Below, one piece after another: positions 33,388 to 42,723 of a stretch of DNA of 64,000 bases; within the stretch, counting starts at the first letter, position 1; every line of letters starts with the position of its first letter. A model generated the notes under the pieces. The model had not been told where the DNA came from and did no database searches. It saw only the letters and a program-made list of their open reading frames with translations. The translations under genes and the position numbers were made by a program. This DNA is from Algisphaera agarilytica (lineage in GTDB: Bacteria > Planctomycetota > Phycisphaerae > Phycisphaerales > Phycisphaeraceae), in NCBI RefSeq assembly GCF_014207595.1, contig NZ_JACHGY010000001.1, positions 2,610,836 through 2,674,835 of the forward strand. The letters run 5' to 3'.

Positions 33388-34673
33388 GTGATACGCAGGA
33401 CACACCATCGATTGAAAAAGGCTCGGCCGGTCACGTGCTGGTCGTCGCCCCGACGCCGTTCTTTTCCGACCGCGGCTGCCACGTGCGGATCATCGAAGAG
33501 ATCCGCGCCGCCGAGCGCGAGGGCTACCGCGCGACCGTGATCACCTATCACGTCGGCAAAGATGTCGAAGGCCTGCCGATCTACCGTTCGCTGAACGTGC
33601 CCTGGTACAAGAAGCTCGCGGCCGGCCCGAGCATCCACCAGTTCTATCTCGATGCGCTGCTGCTGTGCACCGGCATCCGCGCGTGCTTCCGCGACAAGCC
33701 CACCGTGATCCACGGCCACCTGCACGAAGGCGTCGGCATCGGCAAGGTGCTGAGCCTGTTGTTCCGTGTGCCGCTGGTCGGCGACCTGCAGGGCTCGCTC
33801 GTCGGCGAACTCGTGCAGCACAACTTCATCCCGAAGCAGGGCTTCGTGCACAACCTCTTCCGTGCCGCCGAGCGTTGGCTGATCCGCTGGCCGAACCACC
33901 TGGTGCTCAGCAGCGACCGCGCCACCGAGGGCGTGGCGGAGATCGACGAACTCACCGTGCCCGCGACCGTGCTGGACGACGGCGTCGACGAAAACGCCTT
34001 CCTCCCCGAAGCGCCCGGCGAAAACCTGCGTGAAAAACTCGGCCTGCCCACGGATAAAAAGCTCGTCGGCTTCCTCGGCGTGCTCAACGAGTACCAGGGC
34101 GTGAGCGTGATGCTCCACGCCGCGAAGCGCGTCGTCGAGAAGCACCCCGATGTGGTGTTTGTCGTGATGGGCTACCCGAACGTCGAGCACTACCAGGGCG
34201 TAGCCGACGAGCTCGGCATCAGCGACTCGGTGATGTTCCCGGGCCGGATCCCGTACGACCAGGCGCGCGACTACCTCGCGGCCTGCGACATCGGGTTCAG
34301 CGCGAAGGCGGACGTGACCGAGGCCAACGGCAAGCTGCTGAACTACATGGCGGTGGGCCTGCCGATCGTGGCGACCGAGACGCGGGTGAACCGTTCGCTC
34401 CTGGACGACACGGCGTTGTACGGCCAGGTCGACGACGGCGAATCGCTCGCCGACGCGGTCTGCCGATACCTCGACGATCCAGCGTTGGCCGAAGAGAAAG
34501 CCCAGGCCGGGCGTCGCCGCGTGATCGACAAGCTTTCGTGGGCCGCGGGCGGGCGGAAGCTCGTGGAGGTGTACGCGTCGGTCACGAAGAAAAAGAACAA
34601 ACCGACCAAACCCCAAGGCACGCCGACGGAGCGGGCCGGGGCCTCCGCACTTCACAGCGAGAAGGTGGCATGA
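33384..34673 (+). CDS. GT4 family glycosyltransferase
   Basis: A 429-residue GT-B enzyme. VLVVAPTPFFSDRGCHVRIIEE opens the acceptor domain, with VIHGHLHEGVGIGKVLSLL further on. The donor domain has LVGFLGVLNEYQGVSVMLHA, VVMGYPNVEHYQ, FPGRIPYDQARDYLAACDIG and ANGKLLNYMAVGLPIVAT (acid motif region: an EANGKLLNYMA string in place of the usual EGxGxPxLEA). The C-terminus is Lys-rich. The closest relative in the window is the GT4 at 35701, which shares the same motif order. It starts with an ATGA overlap. Confidence 0.87.
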   Translation: MSDTQDTPSIEKGSAGHVLVVAPTPFFSDRGCHVRIIEEIRAAEREGYRATVITYHVGKDVEGLPIYRSLNVPWYKKLAAGPSIHQFYLDALLLCTGIRACFRDKPTVIHGHLHEGVGIGKVLSLLFRVPLVGDLQGSLVGELVQHNFIPKQGFVHNLFRAAERWLIRWPNHLVLSSDRATEGVAEIDELTVPATVLDDGVDENAFLPEAPGENLREKLGLPTDKKLVGFLGVLNEYQGVSVMLHAAKRVVEKHPDVVFVVMGYPNVEHYQGVADELGISDSVMFPGRIPYDQARDYLAACDIGFSAKADVTEANGKLLNYMAVGLPIVATETRVNRSLLDDTALYGQVDDGESLADAVCRYLDDPALAEEKAQAGRRRVIDKLSWAAGGRKLVEVYASVTKKKNKPTKPQGTPTERAGASALHSEKVA

Positions 34674-34735
34674 CCACAGGGCAAGTCGCCGGCGAACCGT
34701 GCTTCGCCGCCCGACGAATGGGTGTCACCGCCTGA
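34670..34735 (+). CDS. Possible 21-residue coupled micro-ORF
   Basis: ATG 34670 overlaps the preceding TGA in the same ATGA pattern used throughout the operon and opens a 21-codon frame (MTTGQVAGEPCF...) ending 13 bases before the next gene. It may be a relay ORF or a relic of an older start. Coding value is unproven. Confidence 0.25.
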   Translation: MTTGQVAGEPCFAARRMGVTA

Positions 34736-34748
34736 CGATGGAGAATCT

Positions 34749-35588
34749 TTGACCGCGACCCCGCAAAATATCGCCGTGCCCGTTCAGCAAGGGGAAACCC
34801 TTGCGCCGACCGAGGCTGCGGAGACGGTGCGCCTGTGGATCGACACGCACGTCCACCTGCACGAGCAGCACGACGCCGAGGTGTTCCTCGATACCGCGGC
34901 CGCGCATTTCGCCGCGGCGGGTTCGGGGATCGGTGTCTTGTGCCTGACCGACGTGCAAGGCGTTGACGGTTTAGCTCGGCTGGCCGATGCGGGCAGTGTC
35001 GGCGGATGGACAATCGAACGCGTGGGCGAATTCGCCTTGCGAGCGCTGCACCACGACGGCATGACCATCGGGTTGATCGCGGGGCGACAGATCAAATGCG
35101 ACAACGGCCTCGAAGTCGTTTCGATGGGTCGGCCGGTCGATATCGCCGACGGCCGATTGCTGGACGAAGCGGTGGACGCCGCGCGGGCCAGCGGGGGATT
35201 GGCCGTGATGGTGTACGGCGTTGGCAAGTGGAGCGGCGCCCGGGGTGGCCTGATCCGCCAGCTCATCGAAGACGGGCCGAGTGATTTGGCCTTCGGTGAC
35301 AACAGCGGGCGTGTTGGCGTGGGCGAGCAGAAGTTTCTGAAGCTTGCGAGCGAACGGGGGCGGACCGTGTTGGTGGGCTCGGACCCGTTGCGGACCCCGA
35401 TGGGGCTGAAGCGAGTGGGTTGTTGGGGGGTGGTGCTGGATGTGGTCGGCGGCGACACGTTCGATACGGCCTGGGCCGACCGGGTGGTGGACGCGTTGCG
35501 CAAAGCCGGCCCGACGCCGAATACGTTTGGGTCAAGGGTTGGTTTGATGACGGGGATCGCTCAACAGATTGGGGTGCGGTTGTCATGA
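34749..35588 (+). CDS. Metal-dependent hydrolase-like (PHP/amidohydrolase-like) protein
   Basis: The TTG at 34749 with GGAG five bases upstream is preferred over the GTG at 34722; the protein is then 279 residues. IDTHVHLH (31-38) provides an H-x-H motif like the first metal site of PHP phosphoesterases and amidohydrolases. RQIKCDNGLEVV and VLVGSDPLRTP resemble later PHP strands, but the GSDxH His is replaced by Leu, so the metal site may be incomplete. PHP-type tyrosine phosphatases (CpsB/YwqE) oppose BY-kinases in other polysaccharide loci. Such a role here is conceivable but not shown. Confidence 0.55.
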   Translation: MTATPQNIAVPVQQGETLAPTEAAETVRLWIDTHVHLHEQHDAEVFLDTAAAHFAAAGSGIGVLCLTDVQGVDGLARLADAGSVGGWTIERVGEFALRALHHDGMTIGLIAGRQIKCDNGLEVVSMGRPVDIADGRLLDEAVDAARASGGLAVMVYGVGKWSGARGGLIRQLIEDGPSDLAFGDNSGRVGVGEQKFLKLASERGRTVLVGSDPLRTPMGLKRVGCWGVVLDVVGGDTFDTAWADRVVDALRKAGPTPNTFGSRVGLMTGIAQQIGVRLS

Positions 35589-35700
35589 GAGAACTAGACC
35601 GGACGAAGCATACGAATCTTCACCTCGCCGATCTCACGGTCGGCAGACGCGATGGGTGTGGGCCGGAACGACGGATCGCGCAAGCAACAGGATCACGGAT

Positions 35701-36927
35701 ATGAAGATTCAATACATGGCCCCCCAAGCGTTTTTCGTCGAGCGCGGCACGCCGATCTCGATCGACTACATGATGCGGTCGCTGAGCGATCTGCGTCACG
35801 AGGTCGATCTGTGTGTGTACCGCGAGGGCGAACCGCGCAGCTACGAACGCGTGTCCATCCACCGGGCCAACTACCCGGATTGGCTGGGCACCATCGGTCC
35901 GGGCTTCTCGCTGAAGAAGCTGATTGCCGACCTGTGGCTGATCAAGAAGGTTTGGAGCGTCCACCGCAAGGCCAAGCCGGACGTGATCCATGCGGGCGAA
36001 GAGATGGTCTTCGTCGCGATGCTGTTCAAGCTTTTCTACGGCACGCCGTATATCTACGACATGGACTCTTCGCTGGCCCAGCAGCTGGTCGAGAAGAAGG
36101 GTTTCCTGCGTCCGCTATCGGGCTTCTTTAATTGGTGTGAAGGCCTGGCGATACGCGGCGCGGCGGCGTGTGCCCCGGTCTGTAACGCGTTGGGCGAACT
36201 CGCCGAGGAGGCGGGGGCCAAGCGGGTGGTGGTGCTGCACGACATCTCCCAGCTCGCCGACCCCGATCGAGAAGCGACCGGCAGCCTGCGTGAAGAGCTC
36301 GATATCCCCGAGGGTCGGCCGATCCTGATGTACGTTGGGAACCTCGAGTTTTACCAAGGGGTCGATTTGCTGCTCCGTGGTTATGCCAAAGCCGTCGAGC
36401 AAGGGGTGGAGGTCGATCTGGTGATCGCCGGCGGTGTCGATGCGGACATCGACGACTACCGCGCCCGGGTCGAGACGCGGGGGCTGCGTGGGCGTGCCCA
36501 CGTGATCGGGCGCTGGCCGGCGGATCGGCTCGATGAACTGCTCGCCGAGGCCGACATCCTGGCGGCGCCGCGGATCGAGGGGATCAATACCCCGCAGAAG
36601 ATTTTCCCGTACATGCATTCGGGTCGGCCGGTACTAATGACCGATCTGACGACGCACAACCAGGTGGTGGATTCGAGCGTCTGCATGCTCGCCGACCCAA
36701 CCCCCGAGGCGTTTGCCGAGGCGATCGGCGAGCTGGCCGCCTCCCCGGACCTGCGGGCCAAGCTCGGTGCCGCGGGGCGAGCTTTTGTCGAGGCCGATTT
36801 CACCTACAACGCCCACTGCCGTCGGATGGAGGAGCTCTACAACAACCTGGGGCCCAGCAACACCCCCCCGGAATCGGAGCCGGCCATGGACTCGTTTAAA
36901 GGGACCGCGTCGACGGATAGCGCCTGA
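35701..36927 (+). CDS. GT4 family glycosyltransferase
   Basis: The ATG at 35701 (MKIQYMAPQAFFVERGTPIS) is preferred, with AGGA eight bases before; the open frame upstream is not coding-like. The 408-residue GT-B protein has PDVIHAGEEMVFVAML in the acceptor half and ILMYVGNLEFYQGVDLLLRGY, VIAGGVDADIDDYRARV, HVIGRWPADRLDELLAEADIL and NTPQKIFPYMHSGRPVLMTD in the donor half. The Lys in TPQKIFPYM replaces the usual acid-motif residues. It is similar in design to the GT4 at 33384. It is separated from the preceding gene by 112 bases, so it may have its own promoter. Confidence 0.87.
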   Translation: MKIQYMAPQAFFVERGTPISIDYMMRSLSDLRHEVDLCVYREGEPRSYERVSIHRANYPDWLGTIGPGFSLKKLIADLWLIKKVWSVHRKAKPDVIHAGEEMVFVAMLFKLFYGTPYIYDMDSSLAQQLVEKKGFLRPLSGFFNWCEGLAIRGAAACAPVCNALGELAEEAGAKRVVVLHDISQLADPDREATGSLREELDIPEGRPILMYVGNLEFYQGVDLLLRGYAKAVEQGVEVDLVIAGGVDADIDDYRARVETRGLRGRAHVIGRWPADRLDELLAEADILAAPRIEGINTPQKIFPYMHSGRPVLMTDLTTHNQVVDSSVCMLADPTPEAFAEAIGELAASPDLRAKLGAAGRAFVEADFTYNAHCRRMEELYNNLGPSNTPPESEPAMDSFKGTASTDSA

Positions 36928-37133
36928 ATGGCCCGTTTGATGGAGCGGATTGACGGGTTTTTAACCCGCCGCTCGCGTGACCCGAAGGAAAGTGGTGTGG
37001 GGTGTAATTTCTCCGCGGGGGCTGCGTATCGACGGCATAAACCACCGATACAGAGATAGATCAATATGAACCTCACTGGGCAGCGGGCCGTGAAGGTCCG
37101 AATAACCCGTGAATCGGAATTGGAGCAGATACG

Positions 37134-38237
37134 TTGAGTGCGGAATCATCTGGATATGAAATTGACGCCCTGGTCTTTGGGGCCACGGGTTTTGCAGGCG
37201 GCGCGTTGGCCGAGGCCTTGGCCAAGTCCGGCAAGCGGGTGCGGATCCTGGCCCGGCCGACGTCGGACACGAAGGCCGCCGAGTCGTGGGGTGTCGAAAT
37301 CGTGCGCGGCGACCTGAAGTCGGCCGAGGACGTCGACGCGGCGATCCGCGGCGCGAAGGTGGTCTACAACCTCGCCTCGCCGTTCCGTGATGCGAATGCC
37401 GGCCTGAAGGGCAACCGCGACGTCCACGTCAACGGCACGAACTACATGCTCGACGCCAGCCGCAAGTACGACGTCGAACGCGTCGTGCACTGCACCACCG
37501 CGGGCGTCCACGGCCACAACCTCGAGATCCCCTGCAACGAAGACTCGCCGTTCAACCCCGGCGACGAGTACCAGGTCACCAAGCTCGAAGGCGAAGAGAT
37601 CTTCCGCGACGCGATGAAGAAGGGCTTCCCCGGCGTCGTCGTGCGGCCCGCGTCGATGTACGGCATCGGTGACCTGCGCATGCTCAAGATGTACAAGCTG
37701 ATCCAGACCGGCAAGTGGCGGATGGTCGGCAGCGGCAAGGTGTGGAACCACCCGGTTTACGCCGACGACCTGACCCAGGGCTTCCGCCTCTGCGGCGAAC
37801 ACCCCAACGCGGTCGGCGGGACGTACATCATCGGCGGCCCGGACCCGATCTATCTGAATGACTACGCGGACATCGTCGCGGATGCCGTGGGCGTGCCGCG
37901 TCCGACCAAGCGTGTGCCGCTGTGGCCCGTGCTGGCGGCGAGCCATCTGTGCCTGGGCATCTGCAAACCGCTGGGCATCGACCCGCCGCTGCACCCGCGC
38001 CGCGTGCACTTCTTCACGCACGACCGCAACTTCGACAACGGCCGGGCCGCCCGCGACATCGGCTACAACCCGCAGGTCACCGTGGCCCAGGGCGTGTTTG
38101 CCACCGCCGACTGGTACTTCGAGCAGGGCCACCTCGCCGGTGAAAAGCCCGAGCGCACGCCCGAACAGTTGGCGATGCTCGAGCACGTCAAGAAGTCGCA
38201 TGAAGCGATGATGGCCCCCGATATCGTGCCCGCATAA
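37134..38237 (+). CDS. NAD-dependent epimerase/dehydratase (extended SDR)
   Basis: A 367-residue extended short-chain dehydrogenase. LVFGATGFAGGALAEALAKSG is the glycine-rich NAD(P) site; the YQVTK string near residue 143 is the catalytic YxxxK; VVRPASMYGIGD is the substrate-side motif. Such enzymes epimerise, dehydrate or reduce nucleotide sugars or act on related substrates, and this one may supply a precursor for the locus. The start is TTG 37134 with GGAG eight bases before. The end overlaps the next ATG by one base (TAATG). Confidence 0.85.
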   Translation: MSAESSGYEIDALVFGATGFAGGALAEALAKSGKRVRILARPTSDTKAAESWGVEIVRGDLKSAEDVDAAIRGAKVVYNLASPFRDANAGLKGNRDVHVNGTNYMLDASRKYDVERVVHCTTAGVHGHNLEIPCNEDSPFNPGDEYQVTKLEGEEIFRDAMKKGFPGVVVRPASMYGIGDLRMLKMYKLIQTGKWRMVGSGKVWNHPVYADDLTQGFRLCGEHPNAVGGTYIIGGPDPIYLNDYADIVADAVGVPRPTKRVPLWPVLAASHLCLGICKPLGIDPPLHPRRVHFFTHDRNFDNGRAARDIGYNPQVTVAQGVFATADWYFEQGHLAGEKPERTPEQLAMLEHVKKSHEAMMAPDIVPA

Positions 38238-39313
38238 TGAGCGAAGACACCCAACCCATCCAGGAAGCCGCTGAGGAAGCCTCGGCCCCCAAGGCGAAAC
38301 CGCTGAAGAAGTGGTTGAAGGTGGGGTTGAAGTTCATTGTCACCTCGGTGCTGGTGGGCTGGATCGTCACGCAGGTGGAGTGGGACGGGTTCGTCGAGAA
38401 CCTGGACCGATACACCTGGGGGGCGATCGCTGTCGTGGTGCTGTTGTGGTGGGCGATGCTGTTTCCCAGCGTGTGGAAGTGGCAGATGTTGCTCCGGGTC
38501 CACGGCCTGAAGTACCGCTTCTGGCTGCTGCACAAGTGGTACGTGATCGCGGCGTTCTTCAATCAGTTCCTGCCGTCGATGATCGGCGGCGACGGCTACC
38601 GCATCTACCAAACGCTGGGCAACGGCAAGCACCGTGCGTGCGCGGTGTTGCCGGTGTTCGTCGAGCGGGCGACCGGGCTTTCGGCGTTGCTCATCATGGG
38701 CACGATCGGCGCGGGCCTGGACTACGCGGCCAGCGGTAACGAGCTTTCGTTCTGGAGCCTGATCGCCGGCGTGTGTTGGGCCGCGGGCATGGCGGTCGCC
38801 GGCGTCTGCTGGTTCGCGGGCTGGTTCGGCAAGGTCGCCGAGATGAAATACTGCCCGAGCCCGGTGCGGAGCCTGGTGCTTTACGCCGACGACTACAACC
38901 GCCAGTTCTGGACCGTGATCTGGGCGATGTTGCTGTCGTTCTGGTTCCACGCCATGCGGATCATGATCTTCTGGCTGCTGGTGCGGGGCTTGGGTTATGA
39001 CGTGACGTTCAGCCAGATCGCGGTGGTCGCGGCGGCGACGATGGTGATCGGGATGCTGCCGATCAGCCTCGGCGGCTGGGGGCTGGTCGACGGGGCGTTC
39101 ATCGTGCTCATGGAGATGTACGACGTGCCGAAGGAAGCGGGTCTGACCGCGCAGCTCATGTCGCGGGTCACCGTGGCGTGGGTCGCGATCTGGGGCGGCG
39201 TCTGGCTGGCGGTGGATCGTGGCCAGCCCGAACGCGGCGCGGTGGTCGAACCGTCGGCGGAGGGAGACGACGCCGAGACGCCTTCGGTGGCGAGTCCCGC
39301 GACCACTCGATAA
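38237..39313 (+). CDS. Lysylphosphatidylglycerol synthase TM/AglD-like membrane protein
   Basis: A 358-residue polytopic protein of the UPF0104/LPG_synthase_TM family (flippase-like domain). After a 25-residue acidic/Lys N-terminus come about eight hydrophobic segments. The family strings FFNQFLPSMIGGDGYRIY and LPISLGGWGLVDG are both present. Members include the membrane half of MprF and proteins that flip or transfer lipid-linked sugars. In this locus a role in lipid-linked sugar handling is plausible. No soluble lysyl-transferase domain is present, which argues against aminoacyl-PG synthesis. Confidence 0.85.
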   Translation: MSEDTQPIQEAAEEASAPKAKPLKKWLKVGLKFIVTSVLVGWIVTQVEWDGFVENLDRYTWGAIAVVVLLWWAMLFPSVWKWQMLLRVHGLKYRFWLLHKWYVIAAFFNQFLPSMIGGDGYRIYQTLGNGKHRACAVLPVFVERATGLSALLIMGTIGAGLDYAASGNELSFWSLIAGVCWAAGMAVAGVCWFAGWFGKVAEMKYCPSPVRSLVLYADDYNRQFWTVIWAMLLSFWFHAMRIMIFWLLVRGLGYDVTFSQIAVVAAATMVIGMLPISLGGWGLVDGAFIVLMEMYDVPKEAGLTAQLMSRVTVAWVAIWGGVWLAVDRGQPERGAVVEPSAEGDDAETPSVASPATTR

Positions 39314-39412
39314 AACAAGGCGCTTCAACTAACAACGCGGTACGGCTTGGGTGCGGACGGGGGCCGTGCGAAACAGGCCGTGCGGATGACAAAGGGATCA
39401 AGGGGTAACACG

Positions 39413-41659
39413 ATGGCCAGCGACGTACCACCGAGTAAACAGCAGACCGAGCAAACAGCTTCGGCCGAGATGTTGGACCCATCGCGTGGCCTGCCCGGTT
39501 GGGTCGCGCCTGTGGCGATGCTGTTGCTGGTTGTGGTGGGGGCGCTGCTGCGCTTTGTGAACCTCGGCGAACTCACGTTCCAGGTCGACGAGGGCTACCA
39601 ACTGCTCGGGGTGAAAGGCATCCTCGAGCACGGCGTACCCAAGCTCGAGTCCGGCCACGCCTACACGCGTGCGCCGCTGTTTCTCTACCTCGAAGCGGCG
39701 TGTGCGCAGATCCTGGGATTGACCCCGTTTTCGATGCGGTTGCCCGCCGCGGTGTTTGGGGTGTTGTGCATCCCGATCGCTTTTTGGTTTGGCCGAACGC
39801 TGGTGAACCCGGCGATGAGCTGGGCGCTGGCGGTGCTCATCACGTTCTCGCAGTGGCACGTTGAGTTGTCACGCTACGCCCGTTTCTACACGCTGCTGGT
39901 CGGCGTGTTCATGTTGGCGATGATCGCGTTTTATCACGGCTACATGCTGCGGAAGCACTGGCCGAAGGTGGCGTTCTGGGTGCTGGCGCTCGTCGCGATC
40001 ACCATCCACGACACCGCGGTTTCGATCGGGCTGGTGTTCCTGGTGTTGCTGCCGTACCGCGATCAGACGTGGACGCGTCGGGCGTTGCTGGTGGTGCAGT
40101 CGGGCGTACTCGGGGCGTGGTGGGTGTTCTATCGCAAGGCGCTGGGGGCGTGGACCAAGTCGTTGTCGGACGCGAGTCTGAATATCGTGCACACGACCAA
40201 CACCGAGGCGCAGGACGCCGCGGCGGAGGCGAGCAAGAAGCCGCTGAGTTTCCTGCCGGACGTGAAGCTGCCCTCGATGGAGAACACGGTTGAGGCCTGG
40301 CAGTTGAGTCCGTTGTATGTCGCGGTGCCGATCGGTATCGCGGCGGTGGGTTTCCTGGTGATGTTGCTGTCGGCCCGCAAGCTGCCCAAGCCCGATGCGA
40401 TCGGGCAGTTGCTCGTGGGCGCGGCGATGCTGCTGTTTGCGGGCATCCACCAGGGCGCGATCGTCGTCATGCTTGCGGTAACCGCAGCGGCGTGGTGGGT
40501 GCGGACACGACGCGACCTCTGGTCGCCGCTCGGCCTGGCGATGCTCGGCTCGGCGGCGATGCTCGCGGTGCACGCCGCGGTGAACGTGAAGTTTCTTTCC
40601 TATGGCTACGCACGCGGCGTGGTTTGGCTGTTCCGTTATCCCGATTGGAGCCGGTACTCGCTGGAGCACCTCTGGCGGGGTTGGTACGGGGTGTTTGGCT
40701 TGCTGCCGGTTTTGGCGTTATTGCCCGTGGGTTTGTTGTTACTGGCCAGGCAGTCACGCGACGAAGAAGGACGGCCGGCTGGGCCGTGGCTGATCATCGG
40801 CCTGCTGCTGCTGGGCCTGTGCCTGGGCGGCTTGGCGGAGGGGCAGTTCAACGAGACGCGTTACTTCTTCCACCTCTCGCCGATGATCTACGCGGCCTAT
40901 GCGGCGGTGTTTGTCGGCTTCGGCTTGTGGATTGCGGGGCTGTGGAAGCTCAAGAGCTGGGGCCGAGTGATCGCGGTGGCGCTTCCGATAGCGGTTGGGG
41001 TGGGCGCGGTTGAAGACTTCCGGCCCAACACGGCCTGGGGCGTGACCCAACGCGACTACACCGATGTCCGCAACCACGTGCGCGGCGTGTTCAACTGGCG
41101 CGCCTTTGCCGACTTCCACGAAGACGTCGAGAGCGTCAGCGTGTACGTCCGCGACAACATGGGGCCCAACGACAAGGTGCTCAGCGTTGGCCCGCCGCAC
41201 CGCGGGACGCTGGTGCATCACTTCATCGGGCAGATCGATTACATCGTGGCCCGGCCGATGGTGTTCACGCTCAAGCTCGAGGACGAAGAGGGCCGCTGGT
41301 ACGAGCCGAACAACGGCGCCCAGATCGTGGCGACGCCTGAGCGATTGCTCGAGGTGATTGCCGAGGTGAACGCTCAGGGCGGCAAGCTCTGGGTCGTGAG
41401 CAACGACCGGATGACGACGGAGCTGGCGAATCTGGTGGACCTGGACTACGCCGAGGTGCTGGAGTTGATCACGCCGCGGGATGCGCACGCGGTGCGTGGC
41501 CGAGACGAGAGTTCGTTCGCCGCGGTGGCGGTGTTGCCCGTGATTGAAAAAACGGGTGAGGATGAAGCCGTCTTGGCCGATGATGCCTTGGAAGACACCG
41601 AAGCGCCCGCCGAGCCGGTGGAAGAGGCTCCGAGTCCTTCGCCGCAGCCCGCCCCGTAA
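39413..41659 (+). CDS. GT39-like membrane glycosyltransferase (PMT/ArnT superfamily)
   Basis: A 748-residue GT-C protein, starting at ATG 39413 with AAGGGG seven bases upstream (two in-frame Met further upstream). The first helix is followed by NLGELTFQVDEGYQ, whose Asp-Glu in the first periplasmic loop is the catalytic acidic motif of the superfamily. A second conserved string, HVELSRYARFY, follows. About 12 hydrophobic helices end near residue 545, then a periplasmic domain (YTDVRNHVRGVFNW to VVSNDRMTTELANL) and a Pro/Glu-rich tail. Such enzymes use polyprenyl-phosphate sugars as donors, matching the DPM1-like enzyme at 30473. Confidence 0.82.
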   Translation: MASDVPPSKQQTEQTASAEMLDPSRGLPGWVAPVAMLLLVVVGALLRFVNLGELTFQVDEGYQLLGVKGILEHGVPKLESGHAYTRAPLFLYLEAACAQILGLTPFSMRLPAAVFGVLCIPIAFWFGRTLVNPAMSWALAVLITFSQWHVELSRYARFYTLLVGVFMLAMIAFYHGYMLRKHWPKVAFWVLALVAITIHDTAVSIGLVFLVLLPYRDQTWTRRALLVVQSGVLGAWWVFYRKALGAWTKSLSDASLNIVHTTNTEAQDAAAEASKKPLSFLPDVKLPSMENTVEAWQLSPLYVAVPIGIAAVGFLVMLLSARKLPKPDAIGQLLVGAAMLLFAGIHQGAIVVMLAVTAAAWWVRTRRDLWSPLGLAMLGSAAMLAVHAAVNVKFLSYGYARGVVWLFRYPDWSRYSLEHLWRGWYGVFGLLPVLALLPVGLLLLARQSRDEEGRPAGPWLIIGLLLLGLCLGGLAEGQFNETRYFFHLSPMIYAAYAAVFVGFGLWIAGLWKLKSWGRVIAVALPIAVGVGAVEDFRPNTAWGVTQRDYTDVRNHVRGVFNWRAFADFHEDVESVSVYVRDNMGPNDKVLSVGPPHRGTLVHHFIGQIDYIVARPMVFTLKLEDEEGRWYEPNNGAQIVATPERLLEVIAEVNAQGGKLWVVSNDRMTTELANLVDLDYAEVLELITPRDAHAVRGRDESSFAAVAVLPVIEKTGEDEAVLADDALEDTEAPAEPVEEAPSPSPQPAP

Positions 41660-41681
41660 GACGACCACGACCACGACCACG
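41660..41681 (+). repeat. Short hexanucleotide repeat (ACGACC)n
   Basis: About three and a half copies of ACGACC fill the whole gap between the GT39-like stop codon and the ATG of the WecG-like gene, leaving no Shine-Dalgarno. Confidence 0.7.
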
Positions 41682-42545
41682 ATGACGCAATCCGATTCTC
41701 AGACCGATTCTCCGTCCCCCGCCAGTTCCGAGCCCCCGCCGCGTCCTGCGGGTATCGACCTGCGTGGCGTGTGGTTCGACCGGGTGACCCAAGCCCAGGC
41801 GGTGGACCACATCATGGTCCACCTCGATGCGGGGCAGGGCGGTTGGGTGATTACCTCGAACCTGGACCACCTGCTCCGGTCCGGCCGGGACCCCGAGTTC
41901 CGGGCGATGCTGGATGAGTGTGACCTGGTGGTGGCGGACGGGGCCCCGCTGGTCTGGGCGAGCAAGATCCAGGGGACACCCCTGCCCGAGCGTGTGGCGG
42001 GCTCGGAGATGGTTTGGTCCATTGCTGAAGCCGCAGCCAATCGGGATAAAAGTGTCTTTTTGTTGGGCGGCGACCCCGGCACCGCAGACGCGTCGGGTGA
42101 GGTTTTGGTTAGGAAATACCCTAATCTTCGGATCGCCGGGACGTTCTGTCCGCCGATGGGTTTTGAAAAAGACCCCGAGCAGATGGAAGCGATGACCCGG
42201 GCGTTGCGTGAATCGGGGGCCGACCTGGTGTATGTGGCCCTGGGTTCGCCGAAGCAGGAGCGTTTAATCCGTGAAATCCGCGAGGTTTTGCCCGGCGCGT
42301 GGTGGCTGGGGGTCGGGATCAGCCTCAGTTTTATCGCTGGCGAGGTGAAGCAGGCTCCGGTCCTGATACGGAAATTCGGCATGGAATGGATGCACCGGAT
42401 GCTCCAGGAACCCAAGCGATTGGCCCGGCGATACCTGATTGATGGTATCCCGTTTGCATTTGTTCTGATATCCTCAAGTGTCCTGCGACGCGTGGTCAAA
42501 AACCGTGCGGAGCTGGAAACACCCGCGGGCAGGAGGTCCGCATGA
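41682..42545 (+). CDS. WecG/TagA/CpsF family glycosyltransferase (GT26)
   Basis: A 287-residue GT26 enzyme, starting at ATG 41682; the upstream extension is a Thr/Lys-rich artefact of a tandem repeat. After a Ser/Pro-rich lead come the family motifs: WVITSNLDHLLRSGRDPEF, VVADGAPLVWASK (catalytic Asp), VFLLGGDPGTADA, YVALGSPKQERLI and SFIAGEVKQAPVLIRKFGMEW. Members transfer N-acetylmannosamine(-uronic acid) or glucose to lipid-linked GlcNAc, usually as the second sugar added. The C-terminal helix may be membrane-associated. The surroundings fit early repeat-unit assembly. Confidence 0.92.
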   Translation: MTQSDSQTDSPSPASSEPPPRPAGIDLRGVWFDRVTQAQAVDHIMVHLDAGQGGWVITSNLDHLLRSGRDPEFRAMLDECDLVVADGAPLVWASKIQGTPLPERVAGSEMVWSIAEAAANRDKSVFLLGGDPGTADASGEVLVRKYPNLRIAGTFCPPMGFEKDPEQMEAMTRALRESGADLVYVALGSPKQERLIREIREVLPGAWWLGVGISLSFIAGEVKQAPVLIRKFGMEWMHRMLQEPKRLARRYLIDGIPFAFVLISSSVLRRVVKNRAELETPAGRRSA

Positions 42546-42723
42546 GAGGGAGACCCCAAACGAACCACCGAAAGGACGCGGTACCCGGCGTTGCCGGGCG
42601 ATGATCAAGCATGCCACAGCCCGAAGTTGAGTTGAATTAATCCGCGTCAAACGCCGATTTAACTCGCATAGGGCAGGGTCTCATGGGATGCTGATTGTCG
42701 CGGAAGAGTAGGGAATCGACGTA

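Noticed and set aside
36951-36970. Terminator after the GT4 gene ending at 36927
   Set aside because: CGGGTT/AACCCG forms a small hairpin, but it is not followed by a T-run.
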